64,000 nucleotides of DNA from Psychrobacter lutiphocae DSM 21542 (lineage in GTDB: Bacteria; Pseudomonadota; Gammaproteobacteria; Pseudomonadales; Moraxellaceae), in assembly GCF_000382145.1 (NCBI RefSeq), contig NZ_KB907624.1:1752-65751 (forward strand), given 5' to 3'. The position numbers and the translations under genes are program-made. Every line of letters starts with the position of its first letter. Within the stretch, counting starts at the first letter, position 1. The notes beneath the pieces were generated by a model, which did no database searches, was not told the DNA's origin, and saw only the letters and a program-made list of their open reading frames with translations. Shown here one piece after another: positions 35,780-46,147 of the stretch.

Positions 35780-35910
35780 TATAAAAACCCCACTCTCAAC
35801 GCTTTGCGTAGGCTGGTGCTTTAGCCCAGCATATCAGCTTAATAAATACATTTCGCTGAGCTAAAAGCGCCAGCCTACACCGGATTGTAATAAGTTGAGA
35901 GTGGGATATA
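35780..35910. repeat. Long imperfect palindrome, family D copy 2
   Basis: Bounded by inverted CCCCACTCTCAAC / GTTGAGAGTGGG, with inner arms GTAGGCTGGTGCTTTAGC / GCGCCAGCCTAC. Related to 733-865. An open frame with a TTG start at 35895 begins inside it, one reason to prefer a later start for ogt. Confidence 0.75.
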
Positions 35911-35969
35911 TAAAACCTTTATCAATACAGCCTATATCCATACAATCACCAAACATTCACGATAAACCC

Positions 35970-36578
35970 ATGCTAATCCTTACCAGTACCACTTTTGCCA
36001 ACCACTCCTTACTGCTTGCAAGCCACTCTCATGAGCCAAGCGGCAAGCCCGTACTGGTGTTTATCAACTGGCTAAACGATGACCACTGGCAACGCTCAAA
36101 ATCATTAAATAAGATAAAAATCCACTATCAGCTAGCCGATAGCCACATTTCATTCATTAATAAAAATAGCCTAAGCAAAGATAACCCCGCCCAATTACTC
36201 TTATTAACCGCCATTCATCAACTTAGCCAATACGAAACTGGTAAGCGCTGTCAATTTGATTTACCGTTAGATTTATCAATGGGCACAGCTTTTCAACAAA
36301 GCGTGTGGCAAGCATTGAGACAGATTGCTTATGGTGACACCATCAGCTACGCCACGCTTGCACAACATATAGGCAAACCGACAGCGTATAGAGCGGTTGC
36401 CAATGCCAATGGCAAAAACCCATTTAGCATTGTTATTCCTTGTCATCGGGTCATTGCCAGTGATGGTGGGCTAGGGGGATATACCGGTGGATTGGACAAA
36501 AAGCGCTGGTTATTGCAGTTAGAATGGCAGTCAAATCAGGACAATAGCAAAGAGGGCAATCAAAGAGAAAGAGGGTAA
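35970..36578 (+). CDS. ogt: Methylated-DNA-protein-cysteine S-methyltransferase
   Basis: Repairs O6-alkylguanine by transferring the alkyl group to its own Cys in a single-use reaction. The C-terminal domain carries FQQSVWQALRQIAYGDTISY, the helix-turn-helix Arg segment (PTAYRAVANANGKNP) and the active site IPCHRVI with Cys at about residue 158. The ATG at 35970 is chosen over a TTG at 35895, which lies in repeat DNA. The stop codon falls inside a 19-bp tandem repeat, so the last residues are repeat-derived. Confidence 0.9.
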   Translation: MLILTSTTFANHSLLLASHSHEPSGKPVLVFINWLNDDHWQRSKSLNKIKIHYQLADSHISFINKNSLSKDNPAQLLLLTAIHQLSQYETGKRCQFDLPLDLSMGTAFQQSVWQALRQIAYGDTISYATLAQHIGKPTAYRAVANANGKNPFSIVIPCHRVIASDGGLGGYTGGLDKKRWLLQLEWQSNQDNSKEGNQRERG

Positions 36579-36605
36579 TCAAAGAGAAAGAGGGCAATCA
36601 AAGAG
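36549..36605 (+). repeat. Three tandem 19-bp units across the ogt stop
   Basis: Units of AAAGAGGGCAATCAAAGAG. The second has TAA where the others have CAA, and this creates the ogt stop codon. Copy-number change would alter the C-terminus. Confidence 0.85.
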
Positions 36606-36684
36606 AGAGCAACAAGTAAAAGAGTAACAAGCAAAATATAGTCAACAATCTACAAGGGCGGCATAGAACGACAGCACAGCTATC

Positions 36685-36725
36685 AAAAAAACAGCCCACC
36701 AGTTTTTGCTTGGTGGGCTGTTTTT
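36685..36725. terminator. Bidirectional terminator between ogt and yebC
   Basis: ACAGCCCACCA (36691-36701) pairs with TGGTGGGCTGT (36711-36721), flanked by an A-run and a T-run. It serves the two convergent genes. Confidence 0.9.
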
Positions 36726-36758
36726 CAGGGTTTAATAGCTTAATAGGCTAAAAAAGAT

Positions 36759-37505
36759 TCAACTTAACTGCTCTAAAATCTCATCAGGGAAGTCCACGTT
36801 AGTATAGACATCTTGAACATCATCGAGATCTTCTAGCATATCAATCATCTTCATTACTTTTTCAGCATCCTCAATATTATCAATGAGAGCTGTGGTCGAG
36901 GGTGACATGGTGACTTCTGCATTACTTGATTCAAAGCCAGCTTCGGTCAGAGCATCTTTTACTTTACCAAAGTTATCAGGCTCAGTGACCACCAGTAATG
37001 ACTCACCATCGTTTTCGATATCTAGCGCGCCAGCATCTAATGCAACCAGCATAATGTCATCTTCTAAAGACACATCATCAAAAATAATTTCACCACGTTT
37101 GCTAAATAAGTATGCTACCGAGCCCGCTGTACCCAAATTTCCATCAAACTTAGTGAAAGCATGACGCACCTCACTGACGGTACGGTTGACGTTATCGGTC
37201 ATGGTCTCAACCAATACTGCCACACCGCCAACGCCGTAACCTTCATAGGTCAGCTCATCCATTTCACCGCCTTCGGTGTTACCAGCACCACGTTCGATGG
37301 CACGCTTGATGGTGTCTTTGGTCATATTTGCTGACAGCGCTTTTTCAACAGCAGCACGCAGACGTGGGTTGGTTTCTGGGTCTGGATCGCCTTGCTTAGT
37401 TGCTGATACCAGCTCACGAATAATTTTGGTAAAGATTTTGCCACGCTTGGCATCTTCTTTGGCCTTCTTGTGCTTGATGTTTGCCCATTTAGAATGACCT
37501 GCCAT
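36759..37505 (-). CDS. yebC: YebC/PmpR family protein
   Basis: A conserved cytosolic protein of the YebC family, described both as a DNA-binding regulator and, for some members, as a translation factor acting on difficult peptide motifs. The family start [22 protein letters not shown] is intact, followed by [18 protein letters not shown], the acidic middle domain and [14 protein letters not shown] at the end. At 248 residues it is full length. An AAGGA ribosome site precedes the ATG. Confidence 0.96.
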   Translation of the reverse strand: MAGHSKWANIKHKKAKEDAKRGKIFTKIIRELVSATKQGDPDPETNPRLRAAVEKALSANMTKDTIKRAIERGAGNTEGGEMDELTYEGYGVGGVAVLVETMTDNVNRTVSEVRHAFTKFDGNLGTAGSVAYLFSKRGEIIFDDVSLEDDIMLVALDAGALDIENDGESLLVVTEPDNFGKVKDALTEAGFESSNAEVTMSPSTTALIDNIEDAEKVMKMIDMLEDLDDVQDVYTNVDFPDEILEQLS

Positions 37506-37752
37506 AATGAATTATCCTTATTAAAATTAATAGTTAACAGTGTATGGGTTAAGTGAGTGTATGGGTTAAGTGAATAACAATCTACAATGAATAACAATCT
37601 ACAAAACTAAGCCTAAAATCAAAAAAATGAATTCTATATAATCTCTAAGGCAACAAACAACTACTGAGTAACAACAAAGTTGGGGTAAGTGATAACATTG
37701 CCAATATATTCACGTATAATGAGTAGCTATTATAGACCAGTTACCTATATTT

Positions 37753-38583
37753 ATGAAAAAACTCTCTAAGAACACGCTAAATAACTTACGCGATCGTATT
37801 CATGTTGTCATTGAAGGTACGGACACGCCGTTAGGTAAGTTTTTTGATATTTTCTTATTGATTGCCATTGCTGCTAGTGTTGCGGTGGTAATGCTTGATA
37901 GTGTGCTGTATTTGCGTTTGCAATACGGAAGAATATTTTTTTACGCAGAATGGTTTTTTACCATTTTGTTTACCTTAGAGTATATCTTACGCCTCTTCTC
38001 AGCACCAAATCGTTTTCGCTATGCGTTTAGCTTTTTTGGTGTGGTTGATTTATTATCAGTACTGCCCAGCTATTTAAGTTTGATATTTGGTGGTGTTCAG
38101 TATCTGATTGTCGTACGAATTTTACGTATTCTTCGTGTGTTTCGGGTATTAAAGCTAAAGTCTTATATGCAGCAAGCTGGTTTTTTAGCATCTGCATTAA
38201 AGACTAGCCAGCACAAGATTACCGTATTTTTCTTATCTTTAGTATTGCTAGTGATGATCTTTGGTTCGGTGGTATATGTGGTTGAAGGTCCAGAAAATGG
38301 CTTTACCAGCATACCTGTATCGATTTACTGGGCAACAGTAACGTTGACTACGGTAGGTTATGGCGATATGTCACCCAAAACCCCACTAGGTCAGTTTATT
38401 GCAACCATGGTGATGATGACGGGTTACTCTATCATTGCGGTACCAACGGGTATCTTTACTGCGGAACTAACCAAAAGTATGCGCCCGCAGTTGCATCCTG
38501 TAACTTGTCCCAATTGTGGTAAGTTTGGCCATGCTTCTGGTGCACAATTTTGTGATCGCTGCGGTCATGATTTACATATTTAA
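37753..38583 (+). CDS. Voltage-gated potassium channel with zinc-ribbon tail
   Basis: A six-helix voltage-gated cation channel subunit in the inner membrane. S4 has regularly spaced arginines (RILRILRVFRVLK, from about residue 122), and the pore has the K+ filter TVGYGD at residues 200-205. The S6 segment follows. The tail ends in two CxxC pairs (CPNCGKFG..FCDRCGHD), a small zinc-ribbon, as in some bacterial Kv-like channels. Gating signal unknown. Confidence 0.9.
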   Translation: MKKLSKNTLNNLRDRIHVVIEGTDTPLGKFFDIFLLIAIAASVAVVMLDSVLYLRLQYGRIFFYAEWFFTILFTLEYILRLFSAPNRFRYAFSFFGVVDLLSVLPSYLSLIFGGVQYLIVVRILRILRVFRVLKLKSYMQQAGFLASALKTSQHKITVFFLSLVLLVMIFGSVVYVVEGPENGFTSIPVSIYWATVTLTTVGYGDMSPKTPLGQFIATMVMMTGYSIIAVPTGIFTAELTKSMRPQLHPVTCPNCGKFGHASGAQFCDRCGHDLHI

Positions 38584-38727
38584 TTAGAGACTGTATGTGA
38601 GAGTTTGTGTTCATAAGTTATGCATGTCCTAATGGTAATAAATAGTGAATACAAGCTCTTAAAGCCAGGTGTGCTAAGATAGTCGCTGTTCAAGCAGAAT
38701 TTCGATGAAATAAATACGGATAACCCA

Positions 38728-40035
38728 ATGCCCAATTTATTAAAAAAATCCTTTAATGTTGCCAATCGTGTGCGCCAGACTGCCAGTGTAGTCGGCCTAT
38801 CCGCATTACGAGTAGCAAAAGGTGAGCGCCCAGATGCGGTGCTATTGCGTGAGACCTTTGAACAACTGGGTACCACCTATATAAAAATTGGTCAGTTTAT
38901 TGCCAGCACTCCTTCATTATTCCCACGTGAGTACGTGATCGCCTTTCAAGGCTTTTTAGATCAAACAACACCGCTACCTTATAAATATATCGAGCAAGTA
39001 CTCAAAGAAGAGCTGCTACAAGGCAATCAAAGCTTGGATGATCTGTTTGCTCATATTGAGCGCAAGCCATTGGCCTCAGCCAGTATCGCCCAAGTACACG
39101 CTGCCACCTTGCCAGATGGCCGTGAAGTGGTATTAAAGGTACAAAAGCCAGATGTCGATGTCATCATGCAGATAGATCTTGGGGTGCTACACGCTGTGAC
39201 TCGCTTGCTTGAGCGCTTAATGCCACAGATGCGTTTTGCCAGTTTGTCACCTGTAATTGATGAGATACGTACCCGCATGTTGGCAGAGACCGATTTTATC
39301 GCAGAAGCGGCTAATATTCGTGATTTTCAGCAGTTTTTACAGGCAACTGGCAATACCAGAGTAGTGGCACCGGATGTGATAGAGACGCTGAGCACCAAGC
39401 GGGTTTTGACCATGAGCCGTTTGCATGGTATTTCTATGGTGGATGAGGTGGCGATGCGCCAGTATTGTGACGATCCAGCTCAGATAATGGCGGATACTTT
39501 AAATACGTGGTTTGCAAGCTTGATGTTTGCCAATAGCTTTCATGCGGACTTGCATGCTGGCAACTTAATGTTACTTAATGATGGACGTATTGGTTTTATT
39601 GACTTTGGTATCGTCGGTAAGCTGGCGCCAGAGAGCTGGCAGGCGTGTATGGGGATGATGCAAGCGCTACAAGAAAGCGATTATGTCACTATGGCTGGCT
39701 GTATGATAGACATGGGCATGACCCATGAGCGTAGCAAAGTAGATCAAGCGCAGTTGGCGGGTGATTTGGCAAAAATGATTACCCGTATTATGGCTGAGGA
39801 TAAGACCTATACCAGCGGCAAGCCCTTTAATAGCAAAGAGCAAGCTGATGAGCTAAATAAGATGATGCTAGAGATTGTGGAAGTGGGCAAGCGTCATGGT
39901 ATTCATTTCCCACGTGATTTTGCGTTATTAACCAAACAGATGCTATATTTTGATCGCTTTATGCGTACGTTGGCACCAGATATGGATATGTTTAATGATG
40001 CTCGAGTAAGCTTGTTAGGGCAGGCAACCGCTTAA
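38728..40035 (+). CDS. ABC1/UbiB-family atypical kinase
   Basis: A member of the ABC1/UbiB/COQ8 protein-kinase-like family, generally tied to isoprenoid lipid or quinone homeostasis. It has KIGQFIASTPSLFPREY (family motif in place of the usual nucleotide loop), SIAQVHAATLPDGREVVLKVQKP with the ATP-binding Lys, HADLHAGNLML (catalytic Asp-like) and IDFGIVG. At 435 residues it is shorter than UbiB (about 540) and I see no C-terminal membrane hairpin, so it may be a paralogue rather than UbiB itself. Confidence 0.88.
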   Translation: MPNLLKKSFNVANRVRQTASVVGLSALRVAKGERPDAVLLRETFEQLGTTYIKIGQFIASTPSLFPREYVIAFQGFLDQTTPLPYKYIEQVLKEELLQGNQSLDDLFAHIERKPLASASIAQVHAATLPDGREVVLKVQKPDVDVIMQIDLGVLHAVTRLLERLMPQMRFASLSPVIDEIRTRMLAETDFIAEAANIRDFQQFLQATGNTRVVAPDVIETLSTKRVLTMSRLHGISMVDEVAMRQYCDDPAQIMADTLNTWFASLMFANSFHADLHAGNLMLLNDGRIGFIDFGIVGKLAPESWQACMGMMQALQESDYVTMAGCMIDMGMTHERSKVDQAQLAGDLAKMITRIMAEDKTYTSGKPFNSKEQADELNKMMLEIVEVGKRHGIHFPRDFALLTKQMLYFDRFMRTLAPDMDMFNDARVSLLGQATA

Positions 40036-40111
40036 TCTTGAGTTAGTCTAAGAATGAGCCTACAACAGCTCTAACTCTACCAAAAGATAACACGCTAAAA
40101 AGTAGGGAATA

Positions 40112-40801
40112 ATGATAACCAAATTACCTCGCTGGATATTAATTGGTGGCGCTATTTTAGCCTTTAGTGCAGGCTGTGTGAATATTATTGCACTGAGTGG
40201 CTTTACCAACTTATCTGTCTCACACGTCACCGGCAATGTTAGTTTGTTTTCAGCAGCACTTGCTAGATTAGATTGGCCAACAGTGTTGTTTATTGGCGCC
40301 TCTTTGCTGTCTTTTTTGGCAGGGGCTATTTTAAGTGGTTTGTTAATTGGACAACGCTCGTTAAGTCTTGGTCGTCAATACGGTGTGGCATTAGTGGTAG
40401 AAGCTGCCTTATTGGCTTTAAGTTGTTTTTTATTTTTTCATCACGACTATTTTGGTCAACTATTAGCAGCAGCAGCTTGTGGCCTGCAAAATGCAATGGT
40501 TGCAACTTATAGTGGTGCGGTTATCCGTACAACTCACTTAACTGGATTGACTTCAGATATGGGCGCTGCTATTGGTAATTGGCTAGCAGGGCGTCCCATT
40601 AATAAAATGACTTTAGGATTTCAAGCTATTATTTGGTATTGTTTTTGTGGTGGTGGCGTGGTGGGCGCTTACGGTTATTTTAAGTTTGGCTATGCAGCGA
40701 TGTTAATTCCCATTAGCATTGTATTATTGGCAGCTATTTTTTATCAAACGGCATCAAATCGTTTGCCCGCCAAACGTACGGATATTAGTAACACAAACTA
40801 A
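40112..40801 (+). CDS. YoaK/DUF1275 family membrane protein
   Basis: A predicted inner-membrane protein with about six hydrophobic segments. The family-typical first part (AGCVNIIALSGFTNLSVSHVTGN) and ACGLQNAMVATYSGAVIRTTHLTG in the middle are well matched to DUF1275. The transported compound, if any, is unknown. It follows the ABC1 kinase by 76 bp on the same strand. Confidence 0.88.
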   Translation: MITKLPRWILIGGAILAFSAGCVNIIALSGFTNLSVSHVTGNVSLFSAALARLDWPTVLFIGASLLSFLAGAILSGLLIGQRSLSLGRQYGVALVVEAALLALSCFLFFHHDYFGQLLAAAACGLQNAMVATYSGAVIRTTHLTGLTSDMGAAIGNWLAGRPINKMTLGFQAIIWYCFCGGGVVGAYGYFKFGYAAMLIPISIVLLAAIFYQTASNRLPAKRTDISNTN

Positions 40802-40840
40802 AGGTATTGTGTAATTAGCTTGTGATACAGCCCCTAATAT

Positions 40841-40889
40841 ACTATTGATAGCTAAATACTATTGATAGCTAAATACTATTGATAACTAA
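40841..40889. repeat. Tandem 17-bp units
   Basis: ACTATTGATAGCTAAAT occurs almost three times between the convergent DUF1275 and Lrp-family genes; the last copy has diverged. Confidence 0.85.
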
Positions 40890-40939
40890 CAGCTGTTTAC
40901 TAAGCTATAAGTTGATGACAACTATAAGCGACTAAAGAC

Positions 40940-41476
40940 TTAACAGAGTACGCTACGGTTAAAGACCTGTCGCAGCTCAAAGCTTGTGTGTACTTGACTG
41001 ACGCCTTCAATACGATTAAGGCGATGCAACAAAAACTCTTCATAATGTGCCATATCACGTACCACTACCTTTAACAAATAATCCTCAGTACGTCCAGTGA
41101 CAATGCTGCAACTAATGACTTCCTCAAAGCTTTGAATCTTTTGTTCAAATTGAGCAAAGCGCTCTGCGGTGTGCCTGTCCATGCTAACCGAGATATACAG
41201 TGCTAAGCTAAACCCCAGCTTTTGCGGATTAACTAGGGTGTGATAGCCCATAATAATACCAGCATCTTCAAGGCGTTTGATACGGCGGGCGCAGGGTGTG
41301 GCGGACAAATGCACTGCCTCAGCAATATCAGTAATGCTCATGCGAGCATCTTGTTGAAGTAGCTCGAGTATATGTCGATCTGTGGCGTCCATTTCATAAG
41401 CGTCAAGCGCATCATTTTGTGTGGTACTTGTACGAGTGGATAGACTTGGAGTTTTACGTATTGCTGGTTTGGTCAT
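40940..41476 (-). CDS. Lrp/AsnC family transcriptional regulator
   Basis: An N-terminal winged helix-turn-helix (DRHILELLQQDARMSITDIA, followed by the recognition helix LSATPCARRIKRLEDAG) and a C-terminal ligand-binding RAM domain (VTGRTEDYLLKVVVRDMAHY). It has about 25 extra N-terminal residues. It lies divergent from leuA, so control of leucine synthesis or of itself in response to amino acids is a reasonable guess, but whether it is the global Lrp cannot be judged. AAGG ribosome site. Confidence 0.9.
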   Translation of the reverse strand: MTKPAIRKTPSLSTRTSTTQNDALDAYEMDATDRHILELLQQDARMSITDIAEAVHLSATPCARRIKRLEDAGIIMGYHTLVNPQKLGFSLALYISVSMDRHTAERFAQFEQKIQSFEEVISCSIVTGRTEDYLLKVVVRDMAHYEEFLLHRLNRIEGVSQVHTSFELRQVFNRSVLC

Positions 41477-41596
41477 ATATGATGCCTTTATTACAATAAT
41501 TAGAGGTTTTCACTAGTAATTAATTAAAAATTAGAGCTATTCGCTAATTATACGCCAAAAAAGGATGTTTTTTGCAGGAATGTTTTTTAAAAACTT

Positions 41597-41605
41597 TGCT
41601 ATGAT
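41597..41605 (+). promoter_or_regulatory. Extended -10 promoter for leuA
   Basis: TGCTATGAT fits an extended -10 (TGnTATNAT). The start would be near 41612, giving a leader of about 125 nt before leuA. No leader peptide with leucine codons or T-box was recognised in it. Confidence 0.4.
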
Positions 41606-41737
41606 AGTAACAAGTTACACCAGCGTAGCTTGTTAAGCAGGTATGTTTGGTTTTATCGCTAATATTTATCGCAAAAAAACCATAAATTAACCCAATCATT
41701 CATTCAATAACCGACAACAGATCGAAGAGGACAGTCC

Positions 41738-43486
41738 ATGAGCCAGGTAGAACCCAAAATTAAGCCAAAGTTTGATGCCTTTGATTTTCGTAAATATCGT
41801 CCGTTTGCCTTTGCACCAAACCTGCCAGACCGCACTTGGCCAGATAAAACCATTGAAAAAGCGCCAATGTGGGCCAGCGTCGACTTACGTGATGGTAACC
41901 AAGCGCTCATTGACCCAATGACTCTTGATCAAAAAATGAATTTTTTTAAACTCTTGGTCGATGTGGGCTTTAAAGAAATTGAAATCGGCTTTCCATCAGC
42001 CGCACAAGTTGAATTTGACTTTGCCCGCAAGTTGATTGAAGAAAACCATATTCCTGACGATGTTACGATCCAAGTCTTGGTTCAAGCTCGTGAGCATCTT
42101 ATTGAGCGTACCTTTGAGGCGCTAAAAGGTGTACGCCGTGCTGTGGTTCACGTCTATAACTCGACCAGCCGTGTGCAACGTGACAAGGTCTATGCCAAAA
42201 ACCTAGAAGAGATTAAGCAAATTGCGATCAAAGGCGCAAAAATGCTACAAGATCATGCAGCCAAGCACCCAGAGACAGAGTGGGTGTTCCAGTATTCACC
42301 AGAAAGCTTTAGCCAAACTGAGCCAGATTACGCCATTGAAGTGGTCAATGCGGTCAATGAGGTGTGGAAGCCAGAAGAGGGGCAACAAGTGATTATTAAC
42401 TTGCCGGCCACCGTTGAGTCATCGATGCCAAACGTCTATGCCGACCAAGTGGAATACTTCTGCCGCAATCTAAAAAATCGTGAACACGTCATTATCAGCT
42501 TGCATACCCATAACGACAGAGGCAGTGCGGTAGCCGCCGCTGAGCTGGGTGTCTTGGCCGGCGCAGATCGGATCGAAGGTACGCTACTGGGCAATGGTGA
42601 GCGCACGGGTAACATGGACATCATGATCATGGCGATGAACTTATACAGCCAAGGCGTCGATCCTGAGCTAGATCTAAGCGACATGAACCGCATTGTGCAA
42701 GTGGTTAGCGAGTGTAACAACTTACCGGTACACCCACGCCATCCCTATGTTGGTGAATTGGTATTTACCGCCTTTAGTGGCTCGCATCAGGATGCTATCA
42801 AAAAATCACTGGACTACAACGAAAAACACAGCGAAGAGACCAAAAATGTCTGGGATGTGGCCTACTTGCCGATTGACCCTGCGCACATTGGCCGTGGCTA
42901 TCAAGACGTGGTACGCATCAACAGCCAGTCTGGTAAAGGTGGTGTCGCCTATATCCTACAGCGCAACTATGGCTTTAACTTGCCACGCTGGATGCAGATC
43001 GACTTTAGCCGTGTGGTACAACAAAAAGCAGAAGATGTGGCACGTGAGCTAAAAAATGAGGAAATCTTAGAGACCTTTGAAAACACCTATCTACAAAACA
43101 CAGGTTATGAGCTACTAGATTACAGCGTGAATAATGTTAGCGGAGAGGTAGAGTTTAAAGGTCAAATTACCTTGCATGGCGAGCCCGTCAGTGTCTCAGG
43201 CAAAGGCAACGGCCCATTATCGGCCTTTATCGATGGTGTAGCCGCTCACACTGGCAAACAGCTACACATCATCAACTATGCCGAGCACGCCATCAGTCAG
43301 CCTGCACAGGATGTTAAGAGCATCGCCGATGACAATGATGAAACCTCGGACAAAACCAATGCCAGTGCTGCCGCCTATATCCAGCTTAACGTTGATGGCG
43401 AGATTTACTCTGGCATCGGCACCCATACCAGCACGGTATCTGCGATGTTAAAAGGTGCTTTATCGGCGCTATCGCAAGCTGTGTAA
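41738..43486 (+). CDS. leuA: 2-isopropylmalate synthase (long form)
   Basis: Condenses acetyl-CoA with 2-oxoisovalerate, the first step of leucine synthesis. The TIM-barrel start WASVDLRDGNQALIDPM and SLHTHNDRGSAVAAAE carry metal-binding residues. A C-terminal LeuA dimer regulatory domain (leucine feedback site) follows. At 582 residues and with RKYRPFAFAPNLPDRTWPDK at the start, it is the long class found in actinobacteria and some gammaproteobacteria. GAGG ribosome site; terminator at 43518. Confidence 0.96.
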   Translation: MSQVEPKIKPKFDAFDFRKYRPFAFAPNLPDRTWPDKTIEKAPMWASVDLRDGNQALIDPMTLDQKMNFFKLLVDVGFKEIEIGFPSAAQVEFDFARKLIEENHIPDDVTIQVLVQAREHLIERTFEALKGVRRAVVHVYNSTSRVQRDKVYAKNLEEIKQIAIKGAKMLQDHAAKHPETEWVFQYSPESFSQTEPDYAIEVVNAVNEVWKPEEGQQVIINLPATVESSMPNVYADQVEYFCRNLKNREHVIISLHTHNDRGSAVAAAELGVLAGADRIEGTLLGNGERTGNMDIMIMAMNLYSQGVDPELDLSDMNRIVQVVSECNNLPVHPRHPYVGELVFTAFSGSHQDAIKKSLDYNEKHSEETKNVWDVAYLPIDPAHIGRGYQDVVRINSQSGKGGVAYILQRNYGFNLPRWMQIDFSRVVQQKAEDVARELKNEEILETFENTYLQNTGYELLDYSVNNVSGEVEFKGQITLHGEPVSVSGKGNGPLSAFIDGVAAHTGKQLHIINYAEHAISQPAQDVKSIADDNDETSDKTNASAAAYIQLNVDGEIYSGIGTHTSTVSAMLKGALSALSQAV

Positions 43487-43517
43487 GCTATATATCAACA
43501 CCTATCTTCATATCAAT

Positions 43518-43543
43518 AAGGTCTGCAATTGCAGGCCTTTTTT
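43518..43543 (+). terminator. Rho-independent terminator of leuA
   Basis: AAGGTCTGC and GCAGGCCTT flank a 4-base loop, followed by a T-run. Confidence 0.9.
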
Positions 43544-43601
43544 ATCCCCCTTATATCAGTGATAATGGCAAATCACATACTTGAATCACATCCAGCACAT
43601 T

Positions 43602-43816
43602 TTGGAGCCAATCCCGCCATCCGCTCATATCTTGGCTTGCACAGGGGCAGGCGCTACCGGCTAGCGCCATTCCTGCGCCACGAGACTGCCCCTAGCCAAG
43701 CGCCTGCACCCCTGTGCTTTACCAAGGATATCCGCTACTGTCGAGGCTAAACCGCATCCCAAGGCCACATTCAAGATGCAAATAAAACACATTTCTTCCG
43801 TTCAAATGTTTGGTGT
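43602..43816 (+). repeat. Dispersed palindromic repeat family A, copy 5
   Basis: Nearly identical to 431-646 over more than 200 bp, including flanks beyond the palindromic core, so these two copies share a recent origin. The arms match copies 1 and 4. It lies between the leuA terminator and the end of ilvD. A short iteration of TGGCTG follows at about 43878-43902. Confidence 0.85.
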
Positions 43817-43967
43817 CGCAAACTCTATCCAACCTACAAATTGTGCAAGTGGCGAATAACGAAAACCCTTGTAAGATATGGCTGTGGCTGTGGCTGTGGC
43901 TGGTGTGGAGGTAACGACACCCAGCACATTTGCATCAAAGGAAGAACGTAGCGAGGGTGTAATACCC

Positions 43968-44005
43968 AAAAAAAATGACTTGCCTTAAATAAATAAAGAC
44001 AAGCC
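43968..44005 (-). terminator. Terminator of ilvD
   Basis: On the minus strand GCTTGTCTT pairs with AAGGCAAGT (one G-U), followed by eight U bases. Confidence 0.75.
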
Positions 44006-44058
44006 ACTTTAACCGATTCAGTTTGGCGCATTAACGCAACGCATTGACCATTAACGCA

Positions 44059-45963
44059 TTAACGCTCAACTTGACTCACATCACGTACCGCACCAGTATC
44101 GGCACTGGTGGTCATGGCCGCATAAGCACGCAGCGCAACACTGACTTGACGATCACGGTTGACCGGTTTCCACGCTTTGCTACCACGTGCTTCCATCTCT
44201 TCACGGCGGCGTGCCAACTCGCTGTCAGAGACATCCAAATGGATGCTGCGATTTGGAATGTCGATATGAATGGTGTCGCCTTCATTGACCAGACCAATGG
44301 CACCGCCTTCAGCAGCTTCTGGGCTAGCATGACCGATAGACAGACCTGACGTACCGCCAGAGAAGCGACCATCAGTGAGTAGGGCGCACTCTTTGCCTAA
44401 GCCTTTTGATTTTAAATATGAGGTTGGATAAAGCATCTCTTGCATGCCAGGACCACCTTTTGGACCTTCATAGCGGATAATAACGATATCGCCAGCAACC
44501 ACTTTGTCAGCCAAGATGGCGTCAACCGCATCATCTTGTGACTCAAATACCCGTGCACGACCAGTAAAGGTGAGGATACTATCATCAACGCCAGCCGTTT
44601 TTACCACACAGCCACGTTCAGCAATATTACCGAATAATACTGCTAGTCCACCATCTTTTGAGTAGGCGTTTTCAACGGATCGAATACAGCCAGACTCACG
44701 GTTGATATCTAGGTTCGACCAAGCTTTATTTTGTGAAAAGGCTTGTGTGGTGCGTACGCCACCTGGGGCAGCTATATATAAGTCACGGGCGGCTTGATGG
44801 TTTGGATGATCCGTATTCATCACATCCCACATATCAAGCGCTTCTTGTAAGGTTTTGGCATGGACGGTGGGCAGGTCAGTGTGCAATAGACCAGCACGAT
44901 TGAGCTCGGCCAAAATACCTAATACGCCACCAGCACGGTGCACATCTTCCATGTGATATTTTTGAGTGGCTGGTGCCACTTTTGATAGACAGGGCACGCG
45001 GCGACTTAATTGGTCAATGTCTGCCATTTTAAAGTCAACTTCCGCTTCATGAGCCGCTGCCAATAAGTGCAAAATGGTGTTGGTTGAGCCACCCATGGCG
45101 ATATCTAGGCTCATGGCATTTTCAAAGGCCTGCTTGGTGGCGATAGAGCGTGGCAGTACCGACTCATCGTCTTGCTCGTAACGGCGCTTGGCTAGATCAA
45201 CAATGCGGCGACCGGCTTCTAAAAATAGTTCTTCACGCTTGGCATGGGTGGCTAATAATGAGCCGTTGCCTGGCAGTGACAGACCCAGCGCTTCGGTTAA
45301 GCAGTTCATAGAGTTGGCGGTGAACATCCCTGAGCAGGAGCCACAGGTTGGGCACGCTGAGCGCTCAATTTCTAGTACATCGGCATCACTGACATTATCA
45401 TCAGCTGCATCAATCATGGCATCGACTAAGTCAAGCTTACGGATTTTTTTGCCATTTTCGTTGACTGGTGCATCAAGGTTGTGACTAGGCGCTAAGTCTT
45501 CAGCGAGTACTTTACCCGCTTCCATAGGCCCCCCTGAAACAAAAATGACAGGAATATTAAGACGCATGGCTGCCATTAACATACCAGGGGTGATTTTGTC
45601 ACAGTTTGAAATACACACCAAGGCATCTGCGCAATGGGCATTGACCATATATTCTACTGAGTCAGCGATTAGGTCACGACTGGGCAGCGAGTACAGCATG
45701 CCGCTGTGACCCATGGCGATACCGTCATCAACAGCGATGGTATTAAATTCTTTGGCAACACCACCCACACGTTCAATTTCACGGGCAACTAATTGCCCCA
45801 TGTCTTTTAAGTGTACATGACCAGGCACAAATTGGGTAAAGGAGTTGGCAATGGCGATAATGGGTTTGTCAAAGTCGCCATCTGTCATCCCTGTGGCGCG
45901 CCAAAGAGCACGAGCGCCTGCCATGTTACGGCCTGAAGTGGAGGTTTTAGAGCGATATTGCAT
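44059..45963 (-). CDS. ilvD: Dihydroxy-acid dehydratase
   Basis: Dehydrates dihydroxy acids to the 2-oxo acids of isoleucine and valine synthesis and also feeds leucine synthesis; an Fe-S enzyme. Cluster ligands appear in [10 protein letters not shown] and [30 protein letters not shown] and the C-terminal [13 protein letters not shown] with its catalytic Ser are present. At 634 residues the length is slightly above the usual ~615. An AAGGA ribosome site precedes the ATG. It converges with leuA, from the same branched-chain pathway, about 570 bp away. Confidence 0.97.
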   Translation of the reverse strand: MQYRSKTSTSGRNMAGARALWRATGMTDGDFDKPIIAIANSFTQFVPGHVHLKDMGQLVAREIERVGGVAKEFNTIAVDDGIAMGHSGMLYSLPSRDLIADSVEYMVNAHCADALVCISNCDKITPGMLMAAMRLNIPVIFVSGGPMEAGKVLAEDLAPSHNLDAPVNENGKKIRKLDLVDAMIDAADDNVSDADVLEIERSACPTCGSCSGMFTANSMNCLTEALGLSLPGNGSLLATHAKREELFLEAGRRIVDLAKRRYEQDDESVLPRSIATKQAFENAMSLDIAMGGSTNTILHLLAAAHEAEVDFKMADIDQLSRRVPCLSKVAPATQKYHMEDVHRAGGVLGILAELNRAGLLHTDLPTVHAKTLQEALDMWDVMNTDHPNHQAARDLYIAAPGGVRTTQAFSQNKAWSNLDINRESGCIRSVENAYSKDGGLAVLFGNIAERGCVVKTAGVDDSILTFTGRARVFESQDDAVDAILADKVVAGDIVIIRYEGPKGGPGMQEMLYPTSYLKSKGLGKECALLTDGRFSGGTSGLSIGHASPEAAEGGAIGLVNEGDTIHIDIPNRSIHLDVSDSELARRREEMEARGSKAWKPVNRDRQVSVALRAYAAMTTSADTGAVRDVSQVER

Positions 45964-46147
45964 AGTGTTTCCTTTTTTACCTTAAATACGGGCTTTTTAT
46001 TTCGTAAGCTTTTTATTTCGTAAGTAGCTTTTTATCTCGTAAGCAAATAGTGTTTAGAGCCTTAGTGAGCTATAAGTTATTATAACCTATAAAAGCTATT
46101 TGGGTTAAAGCAAAAAATCTTTGGTATATATAAGTTTAAATTATGAT

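Noticed and set aside
41606-41737. Leucine attenuator or T-box in the leuA leader
   Set aside because: No short frame rich in leucine codons and no terminator/antiterminator pair could be seen.
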